64,000 bases of DNA from Ariolimax columbianus (Eukaryota > Mollusca > Gastropoda > Stylommatophora > Arionidae), in NCBI GenBank assembly GCA_036924085.1, contig JAVGWX010000011.1, forward strand, positions 38,168,970 through 38,232,969. The letters run 5' to 3'. This document shows positions 41,181 to 50,869 of this stretch, in pieces; within the stretch, counting starts at the first letter, position 1; each line of letters opens with the position of its first letter. A program made the position numbers and the translations under genes. Under the pieces are notes generated by a model. The model did not search any database. It saw only the letters and a program-made list of their open reading frames with translations, and had not been told where the DNA came from.

Positions 41181-41426
41181 CATGCTGTATAAGACGACTA
41201 AAGAGGATTGTGCATGCGGCTGGCTGCCTCATCATGTAACACAAATTGCAACAGAAAGTGTAAGGTAACGCAAAGTAATTTGCGGCAGGCTTCCTGTAAG
41301 CAACCATCTAATATTGTGGCACGTGATCTTATGCTTCAGTTGTACCTAAATAGAGGAGAAGAGGAATCGCTTTAATTATTACTCATATTTGCGCGTGTCT
41401 GTATTTCCACCGTTTACTTGGGAGAA

Positions 41427-41525
41427 TTGATTGGCTGATCGAATCAGTGATCTCGTCATAAGTGGATCATAGTGCGTTTGACCCGCAAAAGCTATGACAT
41501 GAGGCCCTGCTCGAGATAATTATGA
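41427..41525 (+). repeat. Single unit related to the 92-bp duplication
   Basis: TTGATTGGCTGATCGAATCA, TGACATGAGGCCCTGCTCGA and GATAATTATGA match 28665-28764 in order. Confidence 0.6.
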
Positions 41526-41579
41526 AATGATATCGCGGGGAAAATGAGACACTTCTGAATTTGAAGCGCAGATCAGTTG

Positions 41580-42060
41580 AGATAGAAAGAGATAAGAAAA
41601 AAAGGGGGGGGGGGCGATGGACGGCTTGAGGTGCGTGGTGGGGTTGAGCTGACTGGGGGAAGGGATCGAAAGAGATTGGTTGTGATCAAATTTGTAATCA
41701 GTTTGACGCGAGACACTTGAATATGGGGCACTTTCAGTGATAATTATTAAAGTTGTTAACGCATTTCTGAATCTGAAACAAGCATAGGCGGATTAAGATG
41801 GGAAGCGAGCGGGAAAGAAGAGATGTGCGATTCAAGGAGGGGAGTTAAGAGATTGGCTAAGGGTGATGGCGTATTGAAGGGTTGGGCGGTTTGAAAGTTG
41901 GGAGTAGGGGGATATTGAAAATATAAACCTTTGTTGGTTCAAGCTGTTGGGGGGGGGGGGGGCGTGCAATGGTGATATCGAGGGAGGACTTCAGGAAGTG
42001 GAGGGGATCGGGGAAAGGGGGGAGGGTGAGAAATGGGACCTTTAATAATTCTAACTTTAA
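41580..42060 (+). repeat. G-rich region with two poly-G runs
   Basis: The plus strand is purine-rich with poly-G at about 41605-41615 and 41949-41963. No coding motif. Confidence 0.65.
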
Positions 42061-42169
42061 TAGACTTCAAACCCTCATTGGTTGCGTCTTATAACATGCC
42101 TGTCAGGTTACAGTGTTACTAATCTTTGCTCTATTTTGAACCCCGGAAACACACTAGCGTATAAATGGA

Positions 42170-42625
42170 TCAAGATGCTGAGCAGTGCATGAGCTGTAGC
42201 TGTTAGCGACCCATTGAATTAATGCAATCAAGAATAGATTGGATGCGCGTAGCTGTTAGATCAAGGGAAATTAAAAGAAATTGGTTGTATACAGACTCTT
42301 TAGGGTCTTCTAAACCAGTATAAAGACGTTAAGTTAAGTTAAGTCCAGTTAGGTTAAAAGTGACTACTAGTGTCAGGACCCGCGATCCAGAGCTGCCAAG
42401 ACCCTTCTCGTGGTGATCCTGGAGAAGCGAAGGAGAAGCGATCGAAGAGGGAAGACGAACTTGGTACCCAAGAATACCATGCTGAAGTCGGATGTGTCGG
42501 ACCGACAGGTGCAAATATCGTAAATAAGCTGTAAACTACGACGCAACGCATTTCATTGTCCGGACTACATCTTGCTACTTACAAGTTGCCAGGGCTTGGT
42601 AGCGGGAGTTTATGAGTGAACAAAG
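42170..42625 (+). repeat. Dispersed family B, long copy
   Basis: AGCAGTGCATGAGCTG, TCAGGACCCGCGATCCAGAG, CTGCCAAGACCCTTCTCG, TGCTGAAGTCGGATGTGTCG, GACCGACAGGTGCAAATATC and GGCTTGGTAGCGGGAG run in order. An insert of about 130 bp near 42220-42360 is not family B. The tail runs into AGAAGTAGAAGAAGAAGGAG. Confidence 0.85.
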
Positions 42626-42654
42626 AAGTAGAAGAAGAAGGAGAAGATTGACGG

Positions 42655-43425
42655 ACAGAGGAGAATGCAAGCAGAAGGTCGGCGTTGATTAGACAATTTC
42701 GTGCGACATGATCCATTTACACCGTACATGAGCCCTTGTCATAAAGACAGTCCATTAAATCATATCCGTTTTTAATGCGTCCAATAAATGAATACTCAGT
42801 TCTTGTTCCTTTGAATGTCTGGATGCCATAGATAATGCATGACGGAGTATCGACCTGTGCTCATTCTATGCGTGTTTGTAAACATACAAAGTGCGCAGTT
42901 TAATAGATGCATCTGTCCCATTGGTGGACATGCCGTATCTAGGCTACCAATATTACAGGTCGGCGCGTGCGCGTGTATAACTCGTGTTAGTCAAAGCATC
43001 TAAGCTCTTATTATGTTTGTCAGAGTGGGTTCGTATTTAATGAGGCTCAATGTAATACAAATATTCTTCAGTTATATTTCTTTATTTTTGTTCTTTTTTC
43101 ATTCAATAAGGATCACATGCCCTTCACTGCATGGGACATTTGTACGGGCAAACTGCATTATATAGCCCCCTGTATTTGTGGTTCATGAGCCAAGATGTTT
43201 TACGCCCCCAAAAATCAGATGGATGCAATATAATGATTGACGAATGTAAAAACTTGCTGTGTGCACATATGTAAAACGACAACCAATAGGTCTTCGTCAA
43301 TGGCGGAGTACCAAAAAAACCTAGACCAGAAACTTTCAACCGTTGTAATGAGGAAACATAAGAGTTATGCGTATGGTCTGGACGGGTTCTGTGGTGAGAG
43401 AACGGGAATGATTATTAATAATAAT
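42655..43425. other. No recognised feature
   Basis: About 770 bp with nothing assigned. Confidence 0.4.
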
Positions 43426-43429
43426 AATA

Positions 43430-43430
<1 letters not shown>

Positions 43431-43520
<90 letters not shown>
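43431..43520 (+). repeat. (AT)n followed by (GA)n compound microsatellite
   Basis: About 70 bp of pure AT then about 20 bp of GA. Confidence 0.95.
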
Positions 43521-43892
43521 TAGAGAAAGTTAGAGCGAATTTAAAGGGTACATCAGTTGTATTCTTAATCCATGAGCTGCCACAATGCTCTGGTAGTGAT
43601 CCTAACCAGATCGTCATATCTGTTAACTTTTCACTACAAACGCATTTATAACATCTACATAAACAAACTAAATAGACATGTCTCAGAAAAATCCATTGTG
43701 CAACAGCTAAACTTCTATCACCCTCAATAATGAGATAACCTTCCAAAAATATTTGTGAAACAGAAAACAAAATTGTTTTAGAATTGTCTAAAGTCTAAAG
43801 GTCTTTGGTTTCGCTATCGAGGTCCGAGGAAGTCGTCTCGTTTTCGATTCGACCGTTTCTATATTTTAACCGGTGTTAACACATCGAATACA

Positions 43893-43980
43893 CCAGTGCA
43901 ACTTATCGTACTGAACACTTGCCAAGAAACTTTTAACAGACAAATAGGTTGGCGGTTATAATAAGCGACGTTCTGCTTTT
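43893..43980 (+). repeat. Short dispersed repeat shared with 2171-2245
   Basis: GTACTGAACACTTGCCAAGA, AGGTTGGCGGTTATAA and AAGCGACGTTCTG appear in the same order as at 2171. Confidence 0.6.
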
Positions 43981-44244
43981 TAATCATTTTTTTAAATATA
44001 AAAGAATATAATTCACTATAACATAACATAATATATGCTGATCTATGTAAGTATTTGCACATTGCTTAACATTGTTGTGCAAGCGTTATTTAGTTGCCAT
44101 TTACTACATTCATAGCTGGGTACAACGGTCCTCTGGAGTCATCTGCCTTTTTTCCCCAAATGTCATACCGGTGTTTGGCATGGAGAAACTTCTAATTTTA
44201 CCACATTTCTTCCGATGAACAGTATTTCATTCATTTCTCATAGC

Positions 44245-44486
44245 GGTGACGGCGTGGGCTAGTGGTTAACTGACACGACTCACAACCCGAAGATGCTTGG
44301 TTCGATCCTCATCACAGCACCGGCCGTTACCCCGGGAAAGCAAAGATGCAGGAGGAAGCAGACCCTTATATAAAATGTATGCCGAAGTCGGATGCATTGG
44401 GCCGACAGGCGCAAATTTAAAACCGTAGTGCAACGCTCACCGCCTTCGGTAATAGAAAATTGAGGCGAACGCCAAAAAAATTATTA
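44245..44486 (+). mobile_element. SINE-C copy 4 (tRNA-derived)
   Basis: The head GTGGGCTAGTGGTTAACTGA with B box TTGGTTCGATCCTC is followed by core GCCGAAGTCGGATGCATTGG, GCCGACAGGCGCAAAT and an A-rich end CGAACGCCAAAAAAA. TTCTCATAGC (44235-44244) and TTCTTATAGC (44487-44496) form a 10-bp target duplication with one difference. Confidence 0.92.
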
Positions 44487-44799
44487 TTCTTATAGCATTC
44501 ATGAGCATCAGGTGGTCTAGTGGGGCTAACAGTTGCCCTTAACAATTATCTATCTTTTCAACTCTGTGGTTGGCCTTTGTTTCCTCGGCCATCATGACCT
44601 GTTAGCTCATTAACGTAGTGATATTTATCAAACACATAAAGCAATCAGGTGTGTAGGCAGGTTTGACGATAATTAATCCATTTATAAATTGTATTGATTG
44701 GATTACCCTTTGTGGTACTGGACGTTCGTTATGATTATATTTGTTTTGAAGATATCTTTGACAACTTTGGAGTCGGGACGAACAATGAAAATTTATTGT

Positions 44800-45125
44800 T
44801 GCTGCTGTTTAATGCCCACATTGAGTAAGTTGACCTTGTGTGCGTCCTGAAATGAGCGTTAAGTGGAGGTTTGTACTTGCTTTCTTCACATCCCGAGCGT
44901 GCTGATGAGGGGGGGGGGGGGGCGGGGAATGCGGTCCTCCAGACGGGTATGATGCTCACTACTATGGGGATCACGTCGATCAACATCTTGTTAGTCAGAC
45001 TGCCTTGAAAACAAGCAGTGTTTCCAGGTAACACAACATGGACGAGGGTATAGTGGTCTTGTTCAGCATATTGTGCTGACCTTGATGCGACGTCTTGATC
45101 AGTATTGTAGCTGATCCAACTGTTT
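44800..45125 (+). repeat. Dispersed family A, copy 5
   Basis: TTAATGCCCACATTGAGTAA, TGTGTGCGTCCTGAAATGAG, CACATCCCGAGCGTGCTGAT, GGGGATCACGTCGATCAACA, GCCTTGAAAACAAGCAGTG and two decayed 37-bp end units. A poly-G run is inserted at about 44909-44923. Confidence 0.88.
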
Positions 45126-45310
45126 ACGCTAGGGTATTCAACTAAAACGTTACCACAATTAACCACAACATTCATGACCACACACAGCAAAAATATAGTA
45201 CACAGCAGATGGCATATTTATTATATAATACTCATCGAACACAATCAAAGTCAGTGCAATGAAATTACACACAGTACAAGAACTATCATCTTAACTAAAT
45301 ATTCATAAGT

Positions 45311-45313
<3 letters not shown>

Positions 45314-45395
<82 letters not shown>
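45314..45395 (+). repeat. (AT)n microsatellite, about 80 bp
   Basis: Uninterrupted AT repeats. Confidence 0.95.
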
Positions 45396-45397
<2 letters not shown>

Positions 45398-45439
45398 AAT
45401 ATAAATATTAACTAAAGCGGAAATTTTAACCATTAGCTA

Positions 45440-46676
45440 TTGATGGAATTCTTAACTATCAAAACCCAGTTCTATTGCCGTACACACACCACACGCCCCT
45501 CTCAGATCTACATCCTCAACACATTCTAAAAAAACTCTGCCTCACTCAAATCCCCTCAGGCGGCTATCTGGTCATAATGCATTCAATATATTCCACGTAT
45601 ACTCACATATGATCTCTAGACACAAGACTCACACACCTTTTTGAGCGACTGGCCCAAACTCAATGGCGTATGCTGTTTGAGCAATCCTGTTCTATCTCTA
45701 ACATTCGTAAAACAGTCTATCAATCGCTCCTCTATCAAATCGGTAAGCTAAACAGACTCATATCTACATTCTCTCTCTCGCTTTAATTCCCTCTCCATGG
45801 CAGCCACCTCGAGTTAAACTTTGTCTAGTGTTATATAATCTCAAGCAATATCAGCGCTATCCAATGGATCTCTTGGGGAAGGCTCTATTCAGTCGTTAAT
45901 GGAACGAATTACTCTGAACTCCTGTCACTCATCTATCGCAGCAAGATCCGCTGCCCTACCATCTGTCACTCATCCGCCACTACCCAAATCGGAACGCGAG
46001 TGGTCAGTTCCTACCTGTACACATTTCTTTGCCCCTAACTCCGTTTTCCTTTGTTGAGACGGCGAGTGACCTTGGCGTAGAGTCCAGACGGAGAGTGACC
46101 TTGGCACGCCTTCAGGTACCTTTATTCTCAGCATCGCCGACCACATCACCCCTGCCCTAAACGCTCATGCTCAGGCTGGAACAGTTACAGTATGTTGTGC
46201 CTGGCCGTACTCGCATCTCAGCTCCCCATGAAAATGGATCATTACTTACGCATTTATATGCTTAAAATCAACTGATGATTGGTGGCTCCCTGTTTGTACA
46301 GATGACTGGGGGCAACATGTTCGCACATGAAAGAATACATACGCTAAGCAACATGGATGCCATAGTCTAAATGACAGAAAACCACATAGACCATAAATGT
46401 ATAAGTAAAGAGTTCCGATCATCAGTGTACGATGAACGAGAAATGTGTCAATTCAAGCTCTCTGTTCTGCGCAGGAACCTTAGTCCTTAGTCGACCTGTA
46501 GTTATACAGTGGCAGAAGCCCCTATGCAGGTCCCAGCTCTGGTATGAGCTGAATGTAGCCATGAGAATGGTTTTCTGCTTAGCCGGCTAGGTTCGAGCAG
46601 CTTAATGATCCTAATACTCCGCTGCTTTGGGACAAACGCTTACGGTGTGAGTCCATCTCAATAGACTCAAACAATA
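45440..46676. other. No recognised feature
   Basis: About 1.2 kb, the longest stretch where I recognise nothing except a 30-bp local duplication near 46043-46105 (GGCGAGTGACCTTGGCGTAG and GGAGAGTGACCTTGGCACGC). Confidence 0.4.
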
Positions 46677-46841
46677 GAGCAAAGTAGACCCGCAGCCTGT
46701 TAGGCGACATCTATGCTGCTCTTAACAAACCACCTAATCTTGGCCGAGGTTATGCCATGTCACACAGTTAGTCGCCTCTTACGAGATGCTCTCTGTGAGG
46801 CAGTGGTGCTATTCTTGTCCATGTCATACACAAAGACCACA
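46677..46841 (+). repeat. Dispersed family F, copy 2
   Basis: AGTAGACCCGCAGCCTGTTA, CATCTATGCTGCTCTTAACA, GTCGCCTCTTACGAGATGCT and GGCAGTGGTGCTATTCTTGT in the same order as at 7490-7652. Confidence 0.78.
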
Positions 46842-46889
46842 GGAACCAATTTATGAAAAACTGTACCTGTTCTGTTCAATGTGTGATTC

Positions 46890-47325
46890 TTCAAGAACAA
46901 GGGCAGACAAGATACGTTTAAAGTCACAATATCAACAAGGTATCATGTATTACAACAACTAGAACAAATTGAGGATACCGAAGACCACTGACAACAGATT
47001 AAAAAACATATGGAATGAAACTTGTGTAGAGGTTCTGGGGAAAAGAGTGCGCCAGCGCACATCATGGATACCAACATAAATTATAGAAAATATCGGACAG
47101 AAAAATTTGAAGTGAAGTAAATCCAAAACTACTAGGGGTAAGGCTGAAGCCAACACAGCAGTAGGGATGATTATCAGAAAAGACTAGAGAAAATATGTTT
47201 ATGAGTTAGTAAGAGAGCCAGAGAAAGCTGGAGCAAAAGGAAACGCGAAAGACATGTATAGCAGCGCAAAGATACTGGCAGGATAATTAATATAAGGAAG
47301 TAAATGGCTTTATTAAAGATAATGA
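46890..47325 (+). pseudogene. RTE-like LINE, endonuclease-RT linker (left half of interrupted copy)
   Basis: The plus strand reads FKVTISTRYHVLQQLEQIED, RLKNIWNETCVEVLGKRVRQ, KYVYELVREPEKAGAKGNAK, DMYSSAKILAG and NGFIKDNDHQ. These match the linker between endonuclease and RT in RTE-like LINEs (FxxxLxNRFxxLxxLEEE, IWxETCExVLGxRxRxxxxWI, YxxxLAxEAExAAxxGNxKxLYxITKxLxG, KDxxGxxxTxEExQ). Stops and frameshifts are present. The frame continues at 47483 beyond an inserted LINE tail. Confidence 0.87.
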
Positions 47326-47482
47326 TCATCAAGTAGCATGTCCTTTATAGAACGTCGCTCCCATCACAGTCTGTCTGAAAGAAACTATTTCCTTTTCCAA
47401 AACTCCAGCCTCTGCCACAGTCATACCCAGGCATTCCTGGCTATCTTGGTGCCATCGTCTTCTTGGTCTACCCCTGCCTCTG
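47326..47482 (-). mobile_element. LINE 3' end inserted into the RTE-like LINE
   Basis: The minus strand reads GRPRRRWHQDSQECLGMTVA, EAGVLEKEIVSFRQTVMGAT and FYKGHAT, followed by a short GAT-rich tail. It is the same family as 23655-23940. It sits precisely between DNDHQ and QMKRRAENLEELLNR of the plus-strand element. Confidence 0.85.
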
Positions 47483-48040
47483 AAGCAGATGAAGAGACGA
47501 GCAGAAAATTTGGAGGAACTTTTGAACAGACTAGCTCCACAAAATCCTCTAGACATCTAGTCGCTAAAACCGTTACATTTCGATAAACCAAAGAAAGATG
47601 ATGTTAAGGTAGCCATAATGCTTCTGAAAGAAGGTAAAGCTACTGACGCAAATGGCATAGAAGCAGAAACAATCAAATCAAACATACACTCTTCGACAGA
47701 CATGTACAAATTAATAGTACTTGATAAAGTTTTGGAAAGAAAACTACTAGCAGAGTGGAAGAAACGTAATATAACCAAGTTGTCCAAGAATGGAGGTCTG
47801 CAACAGTGTACAAACTTTATAGACGAAATGCTTTTATAAGCGTCTGTGAAGATATTGAACACATCATGCCAGGGAAATGAAAAGAGTACATACACAAATC
47901 TGAGAGAAGAACATGCAGGCATTCGAGAAAATAGGTCTTGCCGAGACTAGATAGCTACACTGAAAATAGGTCTTGCCGAGACTAGATAGCTACACTGAAA
48001 ATAGGTCTTGCCGAGACTAGATAGCTACACTGAAAATAAT
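47483..48040 (+). pseudogene. RTE-like LINE RT N-terminus (right half of interrupted copy)
   Basis: The plus strand reads QMKRRAENLEELLNRLAPQN, FDKPKKDDVKVAIMLLKEGK, ATDANGIEAETIKSNIHSST, LLAEWKKRNITKLSKNGGLQ and QCTNF. After a gap it reads LREEHAGIRENRSCRD and IATLK. These are RT motifs 0-2 (DxxGIxxExxK, EWKxGxxxxLxKKGxLxxCxNYRGI, LRExQAGFRxGRSCxDQIxTLR). The element breaks off in a tandem repeat of the last motif. Confidence 0.9.
47927..48031 (+). repeat. 35-bp tandem repeat, 3 copies, from the RT motif
   Basis: The unit begins GAAAATAGGTCTTGCCGAGA and ends AGCTACACT. Starts are at 47927, 47962 and 47997. The first unit encodes ENRSCRD-stop-IATLK of the RTE-like RT. Confidence 0.94.
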
Positions 48041-48074
48041 AGTTGAATAAAGTGTGAAATGAAATTCCCCGTTA

Positions 48075-48305
48075 TATATATATGATCATCATCACCATCA
48101 CTTGTGTTGTTAGACGTCGAAGGGAGGTGTAGTTTTCTATCGTGTGCCAGCTTTGTCGCCGATGTTGTTGTCATTCCTTGTTTCTTCAGTGTCTCTCTGA
48201 CACAATCTATCCATCTTTTACATGGTCTGCCTCTTGCTCTGCAACCCTGATGCCTGCTATTGTAGCTACGAGCAGCTGGTAACATTGGTTGCATTTTTGT
48301 CAGGT
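48075..48305 (-). pseudogene. LINE C-terminal tail with GAT/TATA tail
   Basis: The minus strand reads RGRPCKRWIDCVRETLKKQG, MTTTSATKLAHDRKLHLPST, SNNTSDGDDDHIY. This is the GRPxKRWxDCVRxDLxxxG...A.DR..W end pattern of LINEs, with a trinucleotide-rich 3' tail. Confidence 0.75.
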
Positions 48306-48475
48306 ATACGAACCATTTTGTTCCTCTACCTTTCTATGTACTCAATGCACGGTGTTGCATCCACTGTCTGATTATTTCGTTTCTCAATCTGTCCAGCCGT
48401 GTGAACCACTACAACCTTTCTCAAACACCTGATTTCGCATACCCTCTGATCACATGTATGTATTTATATGATTCG
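48306..48475. other. No recognised feature
   Basis: About 170 bp between a LINE tail and SINE-D; nothing assigned. Confidence 0.4.
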
Positions 48476-48487
48476 TAGACTAAGAAA

Positions 48488-48792
48488 GGGGATTCCGTGG
48501 CGAAGTGGTTAAGCTGTCGGCCTCGTGATCAGATGGTGGGGGTTCGACTCCGAACTCCGCCGTCTTTTTCACGTGTGCTTGATGCGGAGTCCCCTCATCT
48601 CGTAGTCGCCTCCTAGTCGTCTTGTCCTTGACTTGCCACTGGGGTCGGGCGACACGAGACGAGAGAGTGGGGATAAAAATAGCGCAGTTAATCCTTACTA
48701 AAAATAGCGCAGTTAATCCTTACTAAAAATAGCGCTAGCAAAATTAATTATGCCATCATCGTCCTCGAAGGACGGCGGCCTTTGCCTTCGTC
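48488..48792 (+). mobile_element. SINE-D copy 2 (tRNA-derived), near full length
   Basis: The head GTGGCGAAGTGGTTAAGCTG (A box) and GGGGGTTCGACTCCGAA (B box) is followed by a body with GTCTTGTCCTTGACTTGCCA and a 26-bp triplicated word (AAAAATAGCGCAGTTAATCC), ending CGGCCTTTGCCTTCG. The 12-bp target duplication TAGACTAAGAAA lies at 48476-48487 and 48793-48804 with no mismatch, so this is a young insertion. Confidence 0.95.
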
Positions 48793-49044
48793 TAGACTAA
48801 GAAAACACACTTGACAGCTTAGGCAGAGAGTCAGTGAGGAAGTTGAGAAGACGTATTGTCACAGAAGTTCACTAACATGATAAATAAAACATGTAAAGAT
48901 ACTAAATGTAAAAACACTAAGATCAGCTTTCTGGGTCCTTTGAGATAAGAATTTGTGTTCGGCAGGAACGTTTCTTATAATTTTTCTTTCAGTTGGCTAC
49001 CGAATGCATAATGGCGACAACTAAGTCAACCAGTATAAATTAAA

Positions 49045-49207
49045 TTCAATGCATTTTGATAAACAGTTTGGTGATCTGAACTTTGCCAATGACACGGCTT
49101 GTTTGTTTCATAAGCACAATCAGAAGCAGAACAAATAAGAATGCTTAATCACATGTCTCAGCAATTCGGATAGAGAATACACAAAGAAAAAAACACAAAT
49201 ATTATTA
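49045..49207 (+). pseudogene. LINE RT palm fragment, left half of interrupted copy
   Basis: The plus strand reads NSMHFDKQFGDLNFANDTAC and RMLNHMSQQFG, then IHKEKNTNIIRI. The usual FADD active-site box has decayed to FAND. The next block (KTxIMxI) is recognisable. It resumes at 49525. Confidence 0.75.
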
Positions 49208-49524
49208 GAATTACTGAATTACTGGGCGATCCGCTCTTCAGCGGCGGTTACATCGTTGCGGGTCCCAATTTTTCTTCCAACGGTCTCTGTCTTGGACCAC
49301 AGTCTCTGTCTTGGGCCACGGTGGACCAGTGGAAAATGAGTCGTCCATCTGTGGCATCGTAAATGTTGTTGCGGGATGTAAGGGAGTCGGACCAACGTGT
49401 TGGTGGTCGTCCCCGTGGTCGTTTCTTATCTTTATGGTATTGATTGCTGTCGCTGTGCTCCAACGATCGTCCGCTCTTCGCAGTAAATGGCAACCCCAGC
49501 GATGTCTCATCTTGTCTGGATAAG
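49208..49524 (-). mobile_element. LINE C-terminal tail inserted into another LINE
   Basis: The minus strand reads KKRPRGRPPTRWSDSLTSRN, TVAQDRDCGPRQRPLEEKLG and, in another frame, RHRWGCHLLRRADDRWST. These are end blocks of the RWAGHxxRMxDxRW...GRPxTRWxDD LINE family. ATTATTA at 49201-49207 and 49525-49531 may be the target duplication. Confidence 0.75.
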
Positions 49525-49700
49525 ATTATTATAATATATGAAACAAACACGGATATTGTGTTTGGAGATATACTACTACTACAAGACGTTAAATCATTCG
49601 TGTATCTGATCGCCAGATATACAAAGTATGAAATGCAGATAAACATATCAAAATAGGAACAGAAAGAACGAGAGCAGCTGTATTGTATTGAGGAACATAG
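49525..49700 (+). pseudogene. LINE RT fragment, right half of interrupted copy
   Basis: The plus strand reads ETNTDIVFGDILLLQDVKSF and VYL, then YTKYEMQINISK and GTERTRAAVL in another frame. This is the block after KTxIMxI in RTE-like LINEs (VxxGDxxLxxVxSFxYLGS, DxxxRIGKARAAF). Confidence 0.7.
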
Positions 49701-49874
49701 AAATGAGAAGAAATTAATTCCAACACAAAAATCGAAATCTTCAACTCTAATGTCAATGCGGCTCGATTGAGTAGCTCTGAAATATTGACATCAACAAAAA
49801 CAGTACCCAAAGATGTACCGACCAATAAATGGAAGCCTGCGCAAAATTTTGAGATTAATGTGATATAATACATA

Positions 49875-50150
49875 CTTACGTTCCGTGTCCCAGGCACTAC
49901 GTCACACATCATTCAGCCACATAGATTGCCCTGTTGTTGCCACTCAGCAGGTCGTCCATACTGCAAGTGTCCGGGAGGTTTGAGCAGGTCATCAGGTGCT
50001 CATGGTGTTGTTTTGCTCCACATTCGCATGTTTGCCCTGCATCTCTATCTTGTTTGGTTTTTCCTGCATCCTGATACGCCAGTTCGAAGTCTGTTTAATG
50101 ACTTCCATGTTACATGTAAGCAGGTGATGTCCAGGCAGAGGTTCCTCCTG
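49875..50150 (+). repeat. Dispersed family G, copy 2
   Basis: GGCACTACGTCACACATCAT, CACTCAGCAGGTCGTCC, GGTCATCAGGTGCTC and TTTAATGACTTCCATGTTAC parallel 20205-20480. Confidence 0.6.
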
Positions 50151-50299
50151 TAACTCGATCCAGGGAGCCTGAGTCAGCTCTTTCCATCTTCCGATCCGAC
50201 GTTTTCAAACTAGATATATCTATATTCTTTGCGCGCCAAATACTGCGCATAAGGCTGAAAGAAATGATCTCCAGTTAGAACAGTGTGACGCCACTGTTT

Positions 50300-50720
50300 C
50301 TAGATCTTTTGTGGTGCTGAGGCCCATAGTTGAGCCTTTGGGATGATTATTCTTGTTTCCTTGGGTCTCCCTCTTTTCCGTCTTGGTGTCCATTCGAGTG
50401 CTTGCAATGAAAGGCGGTTGTTGTTCATTCTAAGGACATGTCCGATGTATGTCCATCGTTTTTTCTTGATGATGGTCGACACGTATAGTTGGTTTGTCTC
50501 TGGTCTTATCCAGTCATTAGTTATGAACTGGTCCCAGCGCATATTCAATACCTTTCAAAGACATGTAGTATGTTTTCCAGCGCTTTTGTTGTCTTCCAGC
50601 TTTCACGTCCAAATGTCACGATTAATATTACGTCTTGATGTTAGTCTTGTGCGCCATACCTGATGTCTAAACGTAGGGTGCCTTGTGTCGTTTTCCTGTT
50701 TCTCTTTTTCTGTCTCTGAA
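50300..50720 (-). pseudogene. LINE C-terminal fragment
   Basis: The minus frame (50300-50548) reads MRWDQFITNDWIRPETNQLY, IIKKKRWTYIGHVLRMNNNR, LSLQALEWTPRRKRGRPKET. It is preceded by ALENILHVF-like and TRLTSRRNIN pieces in other frames. The pattern is WxDxIxNxDLWxRTxQxxVxxxIKKRRWxYIGHVLRM...ALxWTPxGKRKRGRPKxTW. Confidence 0.85.
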
Positions 50721-50869
50721 GCGACAATTCTCACTATGCCGATGTTCTCAGTTGGTGTTTGTCTTATACTTCTAGTGACTTTCCTGCCTGTCTCATTCAA
50801 TAATGAGAAAATAAGATCACTAATGTGGAGCTGCTGAAAAGAATCAGTCATATAGCAGTATAACATGAC

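Noticed and set aside
43237..43533. 98-codon frame ending in Tyr-Ile repeats
   Set aside because: Translation of the (AT)n microsatellite joined to unrelated sequence.
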